Below, one piece after another: positions 27,367 through 37,138 of a stretch of 55,799 bases of DNA. Numbering within the stretch: the first letter of the stretch is position 1; the number at the start of each line of letters is the position of its first letter. The translations under genes and the position numbers were made by a program. The DNA is taken from NCBI GenBank assembly GCA_001303025.1, contig LJNK01000029.1, positions 1 to 55,799 of the forward strand. The letters run 5' to 3'. Source of the DNA: Deltaproteobacteria bacterium SG8_13. Its GTDB lineage: Bacteria; Desulfobacterota; Desulfobacteria; Desulfobacterales; SG8-13. The notes beneath the pieces are model-generated. The model ran no database searches, was not told the origin of the DNA, and was given only the letters and a program-made list of their open reading frames with translations.

Positions 27367-29346
27367 ATGGCATTACCCAATAAACCCAAAGGTGAACTTA
27401 AAGCCGTAAAGGATCCCGAATTTGAAGAAAGGGAAGTCGACGTTCTGATCGTCGGCGGCGGAATGGCTGCTTGCGGCGCGGCATTTGAGGTAAAGAAGTG
27501 GCTGCAGCCGGATCAGACGGTTCTGCTGGTGGACAAGGCGGCCATGGAAAGAAGCGGTGCCGTCGCTCAGGGTCTGTCGGCCATCAACACTTACATTGGC
27601 AAGAACTCCCCCGACGACTACGTCCGGATGGTCCGCAACGACCTGATGGGCATCGTTCGTGAAGACCTGATTTTCGATCTGGGCTGCCACGTGGACGACT
27701 CCGTCCATCTGTTCGAAGAGTGGGGCCTGCCGATCTGGAAAAAAAGCGCCGAAGGCAAAAACCTGGACGGCAAAAAAGGCCAGACCATGGGGACCCTGAA
27801 GGCGGGCGCCGAGCCGGTGCGCACCGGCAAGTGGCAGATCATGATCAACGGCGAATCTTACAAGCGGGTGGTAGCCGAGGCCGCCAAGAAAGGCATCGGC
27901 GAAGACAACATCCTGGAGCGGGTGTTTATCGTCGAGCTGCTGGTCGACAAAAACAAGCCGAACCAGATCGCCGGCGCGATGGGTTTCTCCGTTCGTGAAA
28001 ACAAGGTCTATCTGATCAAATGCAAAACCGCCCTGATCGCCTGCGGCGGCGCGGTGAACATCTATCAGCCGCGTTCGGTCGGCGAGGGCAAGGGCCGGGC
28101 CTGGTATCCGGTGTGGAACTCCGGTTCCACCTATTACCTTGGCATGCGGGTCGGCGCGGAACTGTCGATGATGGAAAACCGGTTCACCCCGGCGCGCTTC
28201 AAAGACGGCTACGGTCCGGTGGGGGCCTGGTTCCTGCTGTTCAAGGCCAAGACCCTCAACGGTCTCGGCGAGGCTTTCGCCGGCAGCGATGCCGCCAAGG
28301 CGGAGCTGGAAAAATATGCTCCGTACGGAACGGCCGCCATCACGCCGACCTGTCTGCGGAACCACCTGATGCTCTTTGAGATGAAGGAAGGCCGCGGGCC
28401 GATCATCATGGACACCGTGAGCGCACTGGCCGCCCTCGGCGAGACCATGGACAAAAAAGAGCTCAAGCACCTCGAATCCGAGGCCTGGGAAGACTTTCTG
28501 GATATGACCTGCGGTCAGGCCAACCTGTGGTGCGCCACCAACACCGAGCCGGAAAAGAAAAACTCCGAGGTGATGCCGACCGAGCCGTATCTGCTCGGAT
28601 CTCACTCGGGCTGCTGCGGCTTCTGGGTATCGGGTCCGGATTTGGACTGGATTCCGGATGCATACAAAATCAAGGCCGCCAACGGCAAGGTTTACAACCG
28701 CATGACCTCGGTTAACGGTCTGTTCACCGCCGGTGACGGCGTCGGCTGCTCCGGGCACAAGTTTTCGTCCGGATCTCACGCCGAAGGCCGCATGTGCGTC
28801 AAGCAGATGGTCCGTTACGCCAAAGACAACGCCGACTTCAAACCCGAGCCGACCATGTCCGGCAGTGAAGTTGTCGACTATGTCTACAAGTTCGTGCGCA
28901 CGTACCTGGAACACTGCAAGTACACCACTGCCGACGATGTCAACCCGAACTACATGAAACCCGAAGGCATGATGTACCGGCTGATGAAAGCCACCCACGA
29001 GTACGGTGCCGGAACGGCCACCTACTACCAGACCAGCAGCAAGAACCTGGAAATCGTCATGGATCTGCTGGCGACCATGCGCGAAGACTGCGAGAAACTG
29101 GCAGCCGGCGACCTGCACGAACTGATGCGGGGCTGGGAAATCCTGCACCGCATCTGGACGGTGGAATCTCATCTGCGGCACATCCAGTTCCGCAAGGAAA
29201 CCCGGTACCCCGGCTTTTACTATCAGGCCGACTTCCCGGGCCAGGATGACGCGAACTGGTTCTGCTTCGTCAACTCCAAGTTCGATCCGAAAGAACAGAA
29301 ATGGGATATCTTCAAGAAAGACTATGTCAAGATCATTCCGGACTAA
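27367..29346 (+). CDS. aprA: Adenylylsulfate reductase alpha subunit
   Basis: 659-residue flavoprotein subunit of dissimilatory APS reductase. The FAD-binding opening VDVLIVGGGMAACGAAFEVKKW is at about residues 20-41, with AINTYIGKNSPDDYVRMVRNDLMG around 76-99 and the substrate-channel region RFKDGYGPVGAWFLLFKAK near 277-295. The segment HSGCCGFWVSGPD and the capping-domain end VNGLFTAGDGVG are also typical. Length matches Desulfobacterota AprA. An intrinsic terminator follows immediately, so aprBA forms a discrete unit separate from qmo. Confidence 0.98.
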   Translation: MALPNKPKGELKAVKDPEFEEREVDVLIVGGGMAACGAAFEVKKWLQPDQTVLLVDKAAMERSGAVAQGLSAINTYIGKNSPDDYVRMVRNDLMGIVREDLIFDLGCHVDDSVHLFEEWGLPIWKKSAEGKNLDGKKGQTMGTLKAGAEPVRTGKWQIMINGESYKRVVAEAAKKGIGEDNILERVFIVELLVDKNKPNQIAGAMGFSVRENKVYLIKCKTALIACGGAVNIYQPRSVGEGKGRAWYPVWNSGSTYYLGMRVGAELSMMENRFTPARFKDGYGPVGAWFLLFKAKTLNGLGEAFAGSDAAKAELEKYAPYGTAAITPTCLRNHLMLFEMKEGRGPIIMDTVSALAALGETMDKKELKHLESEAWEDFLDMTCGQANLWCATNTEPEKKNSEVMPTEPYLLGSHSGCCGFWVSGPDLDWIPDAYKIKAANGKVYNRMTSVNGLFTAGDGVGCSGHKFSSGSHAEGRMCVKQMVRYAKDNADFKPEPTMSGSEVVDYVYKFVRTYLEHCKYTTADDVNPNYMKPEGMMYRLMKATHEYGAGTATYYQTSSKNLEIVMDLLATMREDCEKLAAGDLHELMRGWEILHRIWTVESHLRHIQFRKETRYPGFYYQADFPGQDDANWFCFVNSKFDPKEQKWDIFKKDYVKIIPD

Positions 29347-29384
29347 TCGGAGCGAACCGGTGAGTTAGGTGAGCGACAAACAAG

Positions 29385-29417
29385 CCTCCAGGCGTCGGCC
29401 GACGCCTGGAGGTTTTT
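29385..29417 (+). terminator. Intrinsic terminator after aprA
   Basis: Perfect 28-base palindrome (arm CCTCCAGGCGTC, centre GGCC) followed by TTTTT, 38 bases after the aprA stop. Confidence 0.92.
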
Positions 29418-29446
29418 ATTAACTTCAGGCGATATCCATAGTTGAA

Positions 29447-29481
29447 ACACGGAACACGGAACACGGAACACGGAATTCGGA
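29447..29481 (+). repeat. Heptamer tandem repeat (ACACGGA)
   Basis: Four perfect copies of ACACGGA (29447-29474) and one degenerate copy (ATTCGGA) in the 280-base aprA-qmoA gap. Loosely related GAAACC/GAAAC copies follow. Non-coding; no flanking duplication. Confidence 0.85.
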
Positions 29482-29626
29482 ACGTGAAACCGGAAACTGG
29501 AAACGACGACGGTTCCGACCGATGTGCCGGTCGCGTTTGCAGTTTCGGGTTTCAGATTTCGACCTCAAGGGTATCGCCTGGAGGCAGGAAAATTCGGTTT
29601 AACAAACTATCGCACGGAGGAATGGC

Positions 29627-30901
29627 ATGACAGAAAACACAGCCCTGGCTAGTGGCAGCATTATGGTTGTTGGCGGAGGGATCAGCGGGTTGACCACGGC
29701 CCTCGAAGCCGCCGAAGTGGGCTACGAGGTGTTCCTGGTGGAAAAGAACCCCTACCTGGGCGGCCGCGTGGCTCAGCTCAACCAGTACTTTCCCAAGCTG
29801 TGTCCCCCCACCTGCGGATTGGAAATCAACTTTCGCAGGATCAAGGACAACCCGCGAATCACAGTGCTAACATTGGCCGAAGTCGAAAAAGTCGACGGCG
29901 GTCCGGGCGCTTACAGCGTTACCGTCAAACTCAACCCCCGCTACGTCAACGAAAACTGCACCTGCTGCGGTGATTGTGCGCAGGCCTGCCAGACGGAGAT
30001 CGACAGCCCATTTGATTTCGATATGCGCAAGATCAAAGGCGCTCACCTGCCGTTTGAACTGGCGTATCCAGCGCGTTTTATCATCCACCCGTCCGTAAAG
30101 GATTCGGCAGAGGATGCCCAGCGGGTCAAGGCGTCCTGCAAATACGACGCGGTCGATTTTGACATGGAGACCAAATCCCTCGAGCTGCAGGTCGGAGCCG
30201 TTGTCTGGGCCACCGGCTGGCAACCGTACGATGCGAAAAAGATCGACAACCTCGGTTTCGGGACCTATCCGAACATCATCACCAACATGATGATGGAGCG
30301 GATGGCCTCTCCCAACGGGCCGACCAAAGGTCAGGTCCTGCGGCCTTCCGACGGCAAGGGACCGGACAGTGTGGCCTTCGTGCAATGTGCCGGATCCCGT
30401 GACGAAAACCATCTGCCCTACTGCTCCTACATTTGCTGCATGGCGTCGTTGAAGCAGGCCACCTATGTCCGGGAGCGGTATCCGGATGCCAAAATCTATA
30501 TCTTCTACATCGACATGCGGGCACCGGGCCTTCGCTACGAAAAATTCTACAAGAAGATCAAGGAAGACGAAAACATCTTTTTCATCAAGGGAAAGGTGGC
30601 CGAGGTCAGCGATGCCGGGTCTGGAAACGTCACGGTGACGGCCGAAAACGCCGTAACCGGGGAGAAGATTCACCAGACCGTGGAGATGGTGGTGCTGGCC
30701 ACCGGGATGCAGCCGACGGCTGCCGGCGCGAAGCTGCCCGCAGAGCTGCAGTATACCGAAGACGGATTTGTCATCAACGATTTCGATAAAGGCGGAATGT
30801 TCGCCGTGGGGTGCGCTAACAAACCGCTAGACGTGGTGACTTCCAACCAGAATGCAACCGGCATGGCCTTGAAGGCCATTCAAACCCTGGCGGACAAGTA
30901 G
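29627..30901 (+). CDS. qmoA: Quinone-interacting membrane-bound oxidoreductase subunit QmoA
   Basis: 424-residue HdrA-like flavoprotein, cytoplasmic subunit of QmoABC that links the menaquinone pool to AprBA. FAD motif IMVVGGGISGLTTALEAAEVGYEVFLVEK (about residues 12-40), the HdrA-type cysteine region KLCPPTCGLEINFRR (about 62-76), CTCCGDCAQACQTEIDSP (about 108-125) and a second nucleotide-binding part. The conserved VQCAGSRDENHLPYCSYICCMASLKQA is at about 246-272. Good GGAGG before ATG; qmoB follows 10 bases after the stop. Confidence 0.97.
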   Translation: MTENTALASGSIMVVGGGISGLTTALEAAEVGYEVFLVEKNPYLGGRVAQLNQYFPKLCPPTCGLEINFRRIKDNPRITVLTLAEVEKVDGGPGAYSVTVKLNPRYVNENCTCCGDCAQACQTEIDSPFDFDMRKIKGAHLPFELAYPARFIIHPSVKDSAEDAQRVKASCKYDAVDFDMETKSLELQVGAVVWATGWQPYDAKKIDNLGFGTYPNIITNMMMERMASPNGPTKGQVLRPSDGKGPDSVAFVQCAGSRDENHLPYCSYICCMASLKQATYVRERYPDAKIYIFYIDMRAPGLRYEKFYKKIKEDENIFFIKGKVAEVSDAGSGNVTVTAENAVTGEKIHQTVEMVVLATGMQPTAAGAKLPAELQYTEDGFVINDFDKGGMFAVGCANKPLDVVTSNQNATGMALKAIQTLADK

Positions 30902-30911
30902 GAGGAATCTA

Positions 30912-33248
30912 ATGGATAAGAAATATGGTGTGTACATCTGCACGGGATGCGGGATCGGAGATTCCCTCGACATTGACGCGCTGGGCGATGTCGCCAAGGA
31001 GGAGGGGTTTCCGGTTCAAACCCACCCGATGTATTGTGGCAAGGAAGGTGTTGCGCAGATAAAGCAGGACATCGAAGCCAACGGCATCAACACGCTGGTG
31101 ATTGCGGCCTGCAGCCGGAGAGTGAATTTCGACATCTTCCGTTTTAAAGGTTGCCAGGTGGACCGCGTGAACATCAGAGAACAGGTGGTCTGGTCTCATC
31201 CGCGCAGCGAGTTTCCGAAACTCGAGGAGGAACAGAAAGATGACGGTATTCATTTCGACCGGGTTCAGATGCTTGCCGACGACTATCTGAAGATGGGCAT
31301 GGCCCGGGTGAAAAAGATCCAACCGCCGGAGGCCTATCAGGTGGAAAGCTTCAACCGCAAAATTCTGGTGATCGGCGGCGGCATTACCGGATTGTCGGCA
31401 GCACTGGATGCAGCCAAAGCCGGCTACGAGGTGACCGTCGTTGAGAAAACCGCTGAATTGGGCGGGCATGCCAAAACCTGGCGCAAACAGCTGCCGTTGG
31501 GCGCGCCATACGAGGAGCTGAGCCTGCCGGTGATCGACGACAAGATCAAGGCGGTGAAGGATCATGCGAAGATTACCGTGAAAACCGAAACAGTGGTGGC
31601 GCGTCTGGCCGGTGAGCCGGGCAATTTTGTCGTTACCCTGAAAAAGCCCGGCGAAAACATCGAATTCGACGTTCCGTATCCGCTTCCCGAAGAAATGACC
31701 GTCGATGAGAACGGCAAGGAGCTCAACGCCGAGCAGCTCCATCAAAAATTCATGGAATACAACAAGGGCAAGCTCGACATCCTGAAAATCGATCCCAAAG
31801 GCGAAGCGTTCGGGGCCGTCATCCTGGCTGCCGGGTGGAGCCCTGCGAAGCTCGAAGGCGACCAGTACGCCCATCTGGGCGTCGGCCTGCCGGATGTGGT
31901 CACCAATGCCGAATTCGAGAAGATCGCCAAGGAAGGCAGCATCAAGCGGCCCTCTGACGGCAAAGAAGCCAAGTCGGTCGTATTCATCCAGAGCCCGGAC
32001 AAAGAGGACGACAACGACTTCGCCTACAGCGGGGCGGTAACCAGTCTGGTCGCGCTCAAGCAGGCCAAGTACGTGCGCGAGGATTTTCCGGCCGACGGCA
32101 AAGCTTTTGTTTTTTACCAGCACATGCGAACGGTCGGGCTGACCGAGAACTTCTACAAGAGCATCCAGCAGGATGAGGGGATCTTTCTGACCAAGGGGAC
32201 CGTGACCGAAGTGACCCAAAACGGCGACGGGCTGACGGTCAAGGCCCAGGACACCCTGTTGGGAAAGAACGTACAGGTAAAAGCCGACCTGGTGGTGCTG
32301 GCCGCCGGCATGGTGCCGGCCACCCAAAAGGATCCTGTTGTCAACATGGCCTATCGACAGGGACCGGCATTTAGAGACATCGATCTGTTCGACAGCTACG
32401 TCGACTCGAACTACATCTGCTTTCCCTACGAGACGCAGCGAACCGGCATTTATGCAGCCGGCGGCATCCGCCGTAGCATGACGGCCGAGGAATCGATCGA
32501 AGACGCCTCCGGCGCGGCCCTGAAGGCCATTCAGTGCCTCGCATCGGTCAACCGGGGGGTGGCCGTTCATCCGCGCTCCGGCGACATGACATTCCCGGAT
32601 TTTTTTATGCAGCGCTGCACCCAGTGCAAGCGCTGTACCCAGGAGTGTCCCTTCGGGGCCATCGACGACGATGAAAAAGGGACCCCCAAGCCGAACCCGG
32701 CCCGCTGCCGACGCTGCGGAACCTGCATGGGGTGCTGCCCGGAGCGGATCATCAACTTCTCCGACTACAGCATCGACAGCATCGGATCGATGGTCAAGGC
32801 CGTCGGCGTACCCTCCGAAGACGACTACGAGGAGCCCCCGATGAGAATTCTGGGGCTGGTGTGTGAAAACGACGCCTATCCGGCCCTCGACATCGCCGGG
32901 CTCAACCGCCTGTCGTATTCGGCGGATGTGCGCTTTATCCCCATCCGCTGCCTCGGCTCGATGAACGTCATCTGGATCAAGGACGCCCTTTCCCAGGGAA
33001 TGGACGGCGTGTTCCTGCTGGGCTGCAAGCACGGAGACGACTATCAGTGCCACTTCATCAAGGGCAGCGAGCTGGCGGAGATCCGCGTCCAGAAAATCGG
33101 CGACGCCCTGGCCAGCCTGGCGCTGGAGAACGAGCGCGTTGCCCAGTTCGAACTGGCCATCGATGACTACGACAAGATTCCGAAGATCGTAAACGAATTC
33201 GTCGAATCGATTGAAGCGCTCGGACCGAACCCGTTCAAGGGATTCTAA
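30912..33248 (+). CDS. qmoB: Quinone-interacting membrane-bound oxidoreductase subunit QmoB
   Basis: 778-residue HdrA-like subunit with a C-terminal MvhD-like part. The N-terminus YGVYICTGCGIGDSLD (about 5-20) is an HdrA N-domain. FAD motif ILVIGGGITGLSAALDAAKAGYEVTVVEK near 155-183, a double [4Fe-4S] ferredoxin segment CTQCKRCTQECPFGAID and CRRCGTCMGCCPERIINF near 573-615, then the MvhD-like domain (from about 641) with Cys in LVCENDAYPAL, IRCLGSMN and LLGCKHGDDYQCHF. It contacts QmoA, QmoC and, by established biochemistry of the family, probably AprBA. Confidence 0.97.
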   Translation: MDKKYGVYICTGCGIGDSLDIDALGDVAKEEGFPVQTHPMYCGKEGVAQIKQDIEANGINTLVIAACSRRVNFDIFRFKGCQVDRVNIREQVVWSHPRSEFPKLEEEQKDDGIHFDRVQMLADDYLKMGMARVKKIQPPEAYQVESFNRKILVIGGGITGLSAALDAAKAGYEVTVVEKTAELGGHAKTWRKQLPLGAPYEELSLPVIDDKIKAVKDHAKITVKTETVVARLAGEPGNFVVTLKKPGENIEFDVPYPLPEEMTVDENGKELNAEQLHQKFMEYNKGKLDILKIDPKGEAFGAVILAAGWSPAKLEGDQYAHLGVGLPDVVTNAEFEKIAKEGSIKRPSDGKEAKSVVFIQSPDKEDDNDFAYSGAVTSLVALKQAKYVREDFPADGKAFVFYQHMRTVGLTENFYKSIQQDEGIFLTKGTVTEVTQNGDGLTVKAQDTLLGKNVQVKADLVVLAAGMVPATQKDPVVNMAYRQGPAFRDIDLFDSYVDSNYICFPYETQRTGIYAAGGIRRSMTAEESIEDASGAALKAIQCLASVNRGVAVHPRSGDMTFPDFFMQRCTQCKRCTQECPFGAIDDDEKGTPKPNPARCRRCGTCMGCCPERIINFSDYSIDSIGSMVKAVGVPSEDDYEEPPMRILGLVCENDAYPALDIAGLNRLSYSADVRFIPIRCLGSMNVIWIKDALSQGMDGVFLLGCKHGDDYQCHFIKGSELAEIRVQKIGDALASLALENERVAQFELAIDDYDKIPKIVNEFVESIEALGPNPFKGF

Positions 33249-33316
33249 GCGCTTTTACAGATATTGGAGCGGAGCCGGCAGCCGGCCGGCGCCGGTCACA
33301 ATGGAGGAGGTAAATT

Positions 33317-34465
33317 ATGGCGGAAACAATGACGCTTGAACCGGATGTTGGCTTTATTCGCGAGTTGGGCAAGCTGGGCGGCGCGGACCTGAAAAAATGC
33401 TATCAGTGCGCCACCTGTTCGGTGGTATGCCCGATTTCGCCGGACAACCAGCCCTATCCGCGCAAGGAGATGATCGCAGCATCCTGGGGCCTCAAGGATC
33501 AGCTTGTGGCCGATTACGATATCTGGCTGTGCCACAACTGCGGTGATTGCACCACCAAGTGCCCGCGGGGCGCCAAACCCGGTGAAGTATTAGGTGCGCT
33601 GCGCGCCTATGCGGTCCGTGAGTATGCCACGCCCAAAGTGGTGAGCAAGATGGTGGCCGATCCGAAGATGCTGCCCATACTGCTGGCCGTCCCGGCGGTC
33701 ATATTCATCGGGCTGGGCCTGATCCTGAAATCGATCGGTATCAACTGGCTGAATTTTGCACCGCACGGCGGTGAAATCTGGCAGAGCCACTTCATCAACA
33801 ACTACCTGGTGGACATCATCATGATTCCCACCTTCTTCGCTTCTATCGGCGTCTTTGCCCTCGGTTTGAAGCGGTTTCTGGCTGACATCCACGCCAGCGC
33901 GCTGGCTGCCGGCAAGACCAGCACGGATAAGATTGATGTCGCCGGGATCGCTAAAGCCTTGCTGGCGGTGGTGTTGACCGTTTTTAAACACAAAAAATTC
34001 GATGAGTGCGGCGAAAACAAGCAGCGCTCGGTGGCGCACATGCTGGTTCTGTTCAGCTTCATCGGGCTTTTCATCGTCACCAACTGCTTTTTCGTCGCCG
34101 AATGGATACTGCACATCGAAGGACCTTACAGCCAGCTCAACCCGGTTAAATGGCTCGGCAACGCTGCCGGCGTTGCGCTGATTGTCGGCTCTGTTCTGCT
34201 GTGGAAAAACCGGTTGGCGAAAAAAGACCAGAGTTCCAGTTACTGGGATTGGTACCTTGTCGTGCTGGTGTTTGCTCTGGGGGTGACCGGGATGGGGACG
34301 CAATTACTGCGCCTGGCAGGGCTGGCCGGCCCGGCCTACTTCGTCTATTTTTTCCACCTGCTGTTCATTTGGAGCCTGTTTGCCTACACGCCGTTTTCCA
34401 AACTGGCTCACCTGGTATACCGGACGGCCGCCATGACCTACGCGGAATACACCAAGCGGCAGTAG
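33317..34465 (+). CDS. qmoC: Quinone-interacting membrane-bound oxidoreductase subunit QmoC
   Basis: 382-residue membrane subunit fusing an HdrC-like iron-sulfur domain with an HdrE/NarI-like cytochrome b. The N-terminal part has two cluster motifs, CYQCATCSVVCPIS (about residues 28-41) and CHNCGDCTTKCPRGAKPGE (about 72-90). About six hydrophobic helices follow from residue 110 to the end, with His residues in the transmembrane part that could ligate heme b (AHMLVLFSF, FFHLLF). It oxidises menaquinol at the membrane. A terminator lies 36 bases after the stop. Confidence 0.97.
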   Translation: MAETMTLEPDVGFIRELGKLGGADLKKCYQCATCSVVCPISPDNQPYPRKEMIAASWGLKDQLVADYDIWLCHNCGDCTTKCPRGAKPGEVLGALRAYAVREYATPKVVSKMVADPKMLPILLAVPAVIFIGLGLILKSIGINWLNFAPHGGEIWQSHFINNYLVDIIMIPTFFASIGVFALGLKRFLADIHASALAAGKTSTDKIDVAGIAKALLAVVLTVFKHKKFDECGENKQRSVAHMLVLFSFIGLFIVTNCFFVAEWILHIEGPYSQLNPVKWLGNAAGVALIVGSVLLWKNRLAKKDQSSSYWDWYLVVLVFALGVTGMGTQLLRLAGLAGPAYFVYFFHLLFIWSLFAYTPFSKLAHLVYRTAAMTYAEYTKRQ

Positions 34466-34501
34466 CCGTAACAACCACAGCAAAACTCGCTGTATAAAAC
34501 G

Positions 34502-34530
34502 AAAAGGGGGCTTTGGTGCCCCCTTTTTTT
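34502..34530 (+). terminator. Intrinsic terminator of the qmo operon
   Basis: AAAAGGGGGC, six-base loop, GCCCCCTTTT and further T residues; near-perfect on the + strand. Confidence 0.92.
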
Positions 34531-34637
34531 CGTGCAGCCATGGCGGGTTTTCGCGACGCTTTTGTCTGCGGTTTTCGAGCTGCGCTGCGGGTCTGCCCCA
34601 GCAAACCGGACAGCTGACGGAGATCGCCGCTGCCCAT

Positions 34638-34673
34638 AAAAAAGGGGTGCCCCCCCTGAAGGGGCACCCCTTT
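34638..34673 (-). terminator. Intrinsic terminator of sat
   Basis: AAAGGGGTGCCCC / GGGGCACCCCTTT stem with seven-base loop; on the minus strand it is followed by TTTTTT. It lies 26 bases after the sat stop codon. Confidence 0.9.
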
Positions 34674-34698
34674 TCAGGTAAAAACCGCTTGCGATGAA

Positions 34699-35970
34699 TT
34701 AATCGCCGGTGGCTGCCTTGTGGGTCTTGATCTCGACTTTTTCCGTCAGACCCTCGTAGTATTCGCGCAGAATAACGATGACTTCGTCGCGGCCGAAGTG
34801 ATCGGGCAGGTCACCGCCTTCCGAGAGCATCTTGCGCAGCATGGTACCGGACAACAGGACCCGGTCTTCCTTGCCGTGGGGGCAGGTGCGCAGGGACGCC
34901 ATGCCGTCGCACTTGTAGCAGTAGAAGGTCCAGTCGATCTTCAGCGGGTTGCACAGCAGGGCCTTGCCCCCTTCAGGCTGGGGTATCTTGTCGAAAATGG
35001 TCTGGGCTTCGAACATTCCGTAAAAATCGCCCACGCCGGCGTGATCGCGGCCGATGATCATACGGGAGCATCCGTAGTTCTGGCGGAACACGGCGTGCAG
35101 CAGGCCCTCGCGCGGTCCGGCATAGCGCATATCGAGCGGATAGCCGCCCTGCACGACGTTGTCTTCTACAAAGTAGTTTTTCACCAACGCGTCGATGCAT
35201 TTGACCCGCACGGAGGCCGGAATGTCGCCGGGCTTCAGGTTGCCCACCAGTGAGTGAATATACACACCGTCGCAGACTTCGACGGCGATCTTGCATAGAT
35301 ATTCGTGGGAACGGTGCATCGGGTTTCGCAACTGCAGGGCAGCCACTTCACTCCAGCCTTTTTCCTCGAAGATCTTGCGGGACTCTTCCGGGCGGTGGTA
35401 GATGCCCTTGTATCGGGTGGGGTATTCGCCTTCGCTGAGAACCTTTACCGGACCGGCCAGGCAGAATTCTTTCTGGCCCATCACCATCTGGACACCGGGA
35501 TGATCTTCCTCGGCAATCTTCCAGAACTCTTCGGCGGTGGGAGTGCCTTCACCCATGAAAACTTTTTCGCATTCGTATTTCTTGTCGGCTTCGGTCAATT
35601 CAAACTTTTCGGTGACTTTCATGGTGGCCATGATCGCACCGCTTTCGGGGTCCTGCAGGGCGATCTCGCTTCCTTCATTGATCTCAGCGGCCTGGGCAGC
35701 GCTAACGTCCAGGGTTACCGGTACCGGCCAGAACGTGCCGTCGGCCATCAGAAAATCGTCGCAAACACCTTTCCAGTCCGCTTTGGTCATGAAACCGGTC
35801 AACGGGCTGAAACCGCCGATACCGATCATGATCAGATCGCCTTTTACCCGCGGGGAAACAGCTATCTTCAACAGTCCTTCGGCTTTTTTCAGCTCCGCAT
35901 CACGCTCTGCTCCTTCCAGGAGGCATTTGGTCAGTCCTTTACCGCCATGGGGAGGAATTAAATTTGCCAT
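34699..35970 (-). CDS. sat: Sulfate adenylyltransferase (ATP sulfurylase)
   Basis: 423-residue ATP sulfurylase making APS and pyrophosphate from sulfate and ATP, first step of dissimilatory sulfate reduction. Start chosen at ATG 35970 ([18 protein letters not shown]) behind GGAGA; the frame extends 11 residues further with no family resemblance. Active-site motifs are [13 protein letters not shown] (QxRNP and HxxH) and [12 protein letters not shown]; the segment [16 protein letters not shown] holds the Cys-rich zinc-binding site seen in sulfate-reducer enzymes. It is convergent with qmoC, with two terminators between them. Confidence 0.97.
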   Translation of the reverse strand: MANLIPPHGGKGLTKCLLEGAERDAELKKAEGLLKIAVSPRVKGDLIMIGIGGFSPLTGFMTKADWKGVCDDFLMADGTFWPVPVTLDVSAAQAAEINEGSEIALQDPESGAIMATMKVTEKFELTEADKKYECEKVFMGEGTPTAEEFWKIAEEDHPGVQMVMGQKEFCLAGPVKVLSEGEYPTRYKGIYHRPEESRKIFEEKGWSEVAALQLRNPMHRSHEYLCKIAVEVCDGVYIHSLVGNLKPGDIPASVRVKCIDALVKNYFVEDNVVQGGYPLDMRYAGPREGLLHAVFRQNYGCSRMIIGRDHAGVGDFYGMFEAQTIFDKIPQPEGGKALLCNPLKIDWTFYCYKCDGMASLRTCPHGKEDRVLLSGTMLRKMLSEGGDLPDHFGRDEVIVILREYYEGLTEKVEIKTHKAATGD

Positions 35971-36058
35971 GTGCTCACATCTCCTTTCATCCTTGTTTTT
36001 CATCTGGGATTAGACCGGTGCTTGCCCCGGTCCTTGGTGGTTTTGGTATTAAAGAGGC

Positions 36059-36089
36059 TATAATTAGTAAGGAAAAGCCGATTTGTCAA
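36059..36089 (-). promoter_or_regulatory. Likely promoter and structured leader of sat
   Basis: On the minus strand TTGACA (36089-36084) then TAATTATA (36066-36059), spacer 17-19 bases depending on the -10 chosen. The leader to the ATG contains a GACCGG/CCGGTC hairpin (36013-36032). Confidence 0.5.
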
Positions 36090-36289
36090 GCGCATTTCAC
36101 CCGCCAGCTATCTACCTAAAATAATAAGAATTTCAATTGCTTTCCCACGGTTTCCCCTCAGCTGCCCCGCCAACCGCACACCGACTGGTGGCAGGTGGGC
36201 AGTACCGCTTCGCCTTGATTTTCCCCAAGCCGCAGTCTATAATGAACCCGCTTTTCAGGTTCGACCAACTTCGTATCGGGGAGCGATCT

Positions 36290-36721
36290 ATGAGCGGAAG
36301 ACGCATCAAACCGGAGAGAACAGGCCTCCGGCAAACTGCAGACGATAAAAAGCGCCGGGTTTCCGACCGCAGACGGAAAAAGCGGTACAGGGTTCGCCGC
36401 GGGGCTTTTGCGGCCCTGGTCAATGGCACCCAGCGGTTGGGCCAGATAAAAGACATCAGCCTGGTGGGATTGTCTTTTCGCTACATCGACAGCAGGGAAA
36501 AAACCACTTCGCAGGGCGTGCTGAAGATACTGCTGGCCGGCGGAGGGCTGTTTATGGACAATTTGCCTTTCAAGCCGGTGTTGGATGTGGAAGTCGAAAG
36601 CGAATCGCCCTTTAGTACCGTGAGGATGCGGCAGATGCACATCGCTTTCGGAGATCTGAGCCCCCGGCAACTGTCCCGGCTCGACGAATTTATCCTCAAT
36701 CACACAATGGGCGAAGCATGA
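36290..36721 (+). CDS. PilZ-domain-like protein
   Basis: 143-residue protein with a very basic N-terminus (RRVSDRRRKKRYRVRR, about residues 21-36) followed by a predicted beta-barrel: AFAALVNGTQRLGQIKDISLVGLSFRYID, then LDVEVESESPFSTVRMRQMHIAFGDLSPRQ. The RxxxR-like run followed by D-x-S-x-x-G (DISLVGLSF) matches the c-di-GMP-binding PilZ signature loosely. ATG 36290 is behind GGGGAG; an earlier in-frame ATG (36242) has no ribosome-binding site. A small c-di-GMP effector is the likely role. Confidence 0.65.
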   Translation: MSGRRIKPERTGLRQTADDKKRRVSDRRRKKRYRVRRGAFAALVNGTQRLGQIKDISLVGLSFRYIDSREKTTSQGVLKILLAGGGLFMDNLPFKPVLDVEVESESPFSTVRMRQMHIAFGDLSPRQLSRLDEFILNHTMGEA

Positions 36722-36754
36722 TCTGAAAATCTGTAAATTCGGAAAGAAATATGC

Positions 36755-36785
36755 AAAAAGGGCTGCCGCAACGGCAGCCCTTTTC
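36755..36785. terminator. Bidirectional terminator between the PilZ gene and tRNA-Ser
   Basis: AAAAAGGGCTGCCG / CGGCAGCCCTTTT with a three-base loop: T-rich on both strands, serving the PilZ-like gene (+) and tRNA-Ser (-). Confidence 0.85.
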
Positions 36786-36789
36786 TAAT

Positions 36790-36882
36790 TGGCGGAGAGA
36801 GAGGGATTCGAACCCTCGATGGAGCTTTCACCCCATACTCGCTTAGCAGGCGAGCGCCTTCAGCCGGCTCGGCCATCTCTCC
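36790..36882 (-). tRNA. tRNA-Ser (anticodon GCU)
   Basis: 93-base class II tRNA with encoded CCA. Acceptor GGAGAGA/TCTCTCC, discriminator G73, anticodon loop CTGCTAA between CTCGC/GCGAG, a long variable arm and T-loop TTCGAAT. Confidence 0.95.
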
Positions 36883-37005
36883 TTGCGTTATGGCTGGCTG
36901 CAACCGGCAGATTGCAGACAGATGGTAACGAAAAGCAGGTGAAGAACATTTTTCGGGCCGGCAGCGTCAGCTGCGGGCCTTTTGTCTATTGCCCGTCAAA
37001 TGGTT

Positions 37006-37093
37006 TGGCGGAGGGAGTAGGATTCGAACCCACGGAGGTGTTACCCTCAACGGTTTTCAAGACCGCCGCTTTCGACCACTCAGCCATCCCTCC
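37006..37093 (-). tRNA. tRNA-Ser (anticodon UGA)
   Basis: 88-base class II tRNA with encoded CCA. Acceptor GGAGGGA/TCCCTCC, discriminator G, anticodon loop CTTGAAA (anticodon TGA) on stem GCGGT/ACCGT, variable arm GAGGGTAACACCTC and T-loop TTCGAAT. 123 bases upstream of tRNA-Ser(GCU) on the same strand. Confidence 0.95.
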
Positions 37094-37109
37094 AAGGCCA
37101 CAGCGCTGT

Positions 37110-37138
37110 TTTTTACCATCTGGAGATTTGATGGTCAA
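37110..37138 (-). promoter_or_regulatory. Promoter for the tRNA-Ser pair
   Basis: On the minus strand TTGACC (37138-37133), 17-base spacer, TAAAAA (37115-37110), 16 bases before the 5' end of tRNA-Ser(UGA). Confidence 0.55.

Noticed and set aside
29447..29481. CRISPR array
   Set aside because: Seven-base units without spacers and no cas genes nearby.
30909..33053. 714-residue open frame antisense to qmoB
   Set aside because: It mirrors the codon periodicity of qmoB, shows no recognisable motif and has no ribosome-binding site; a shadow frame in GC-rich DNA.
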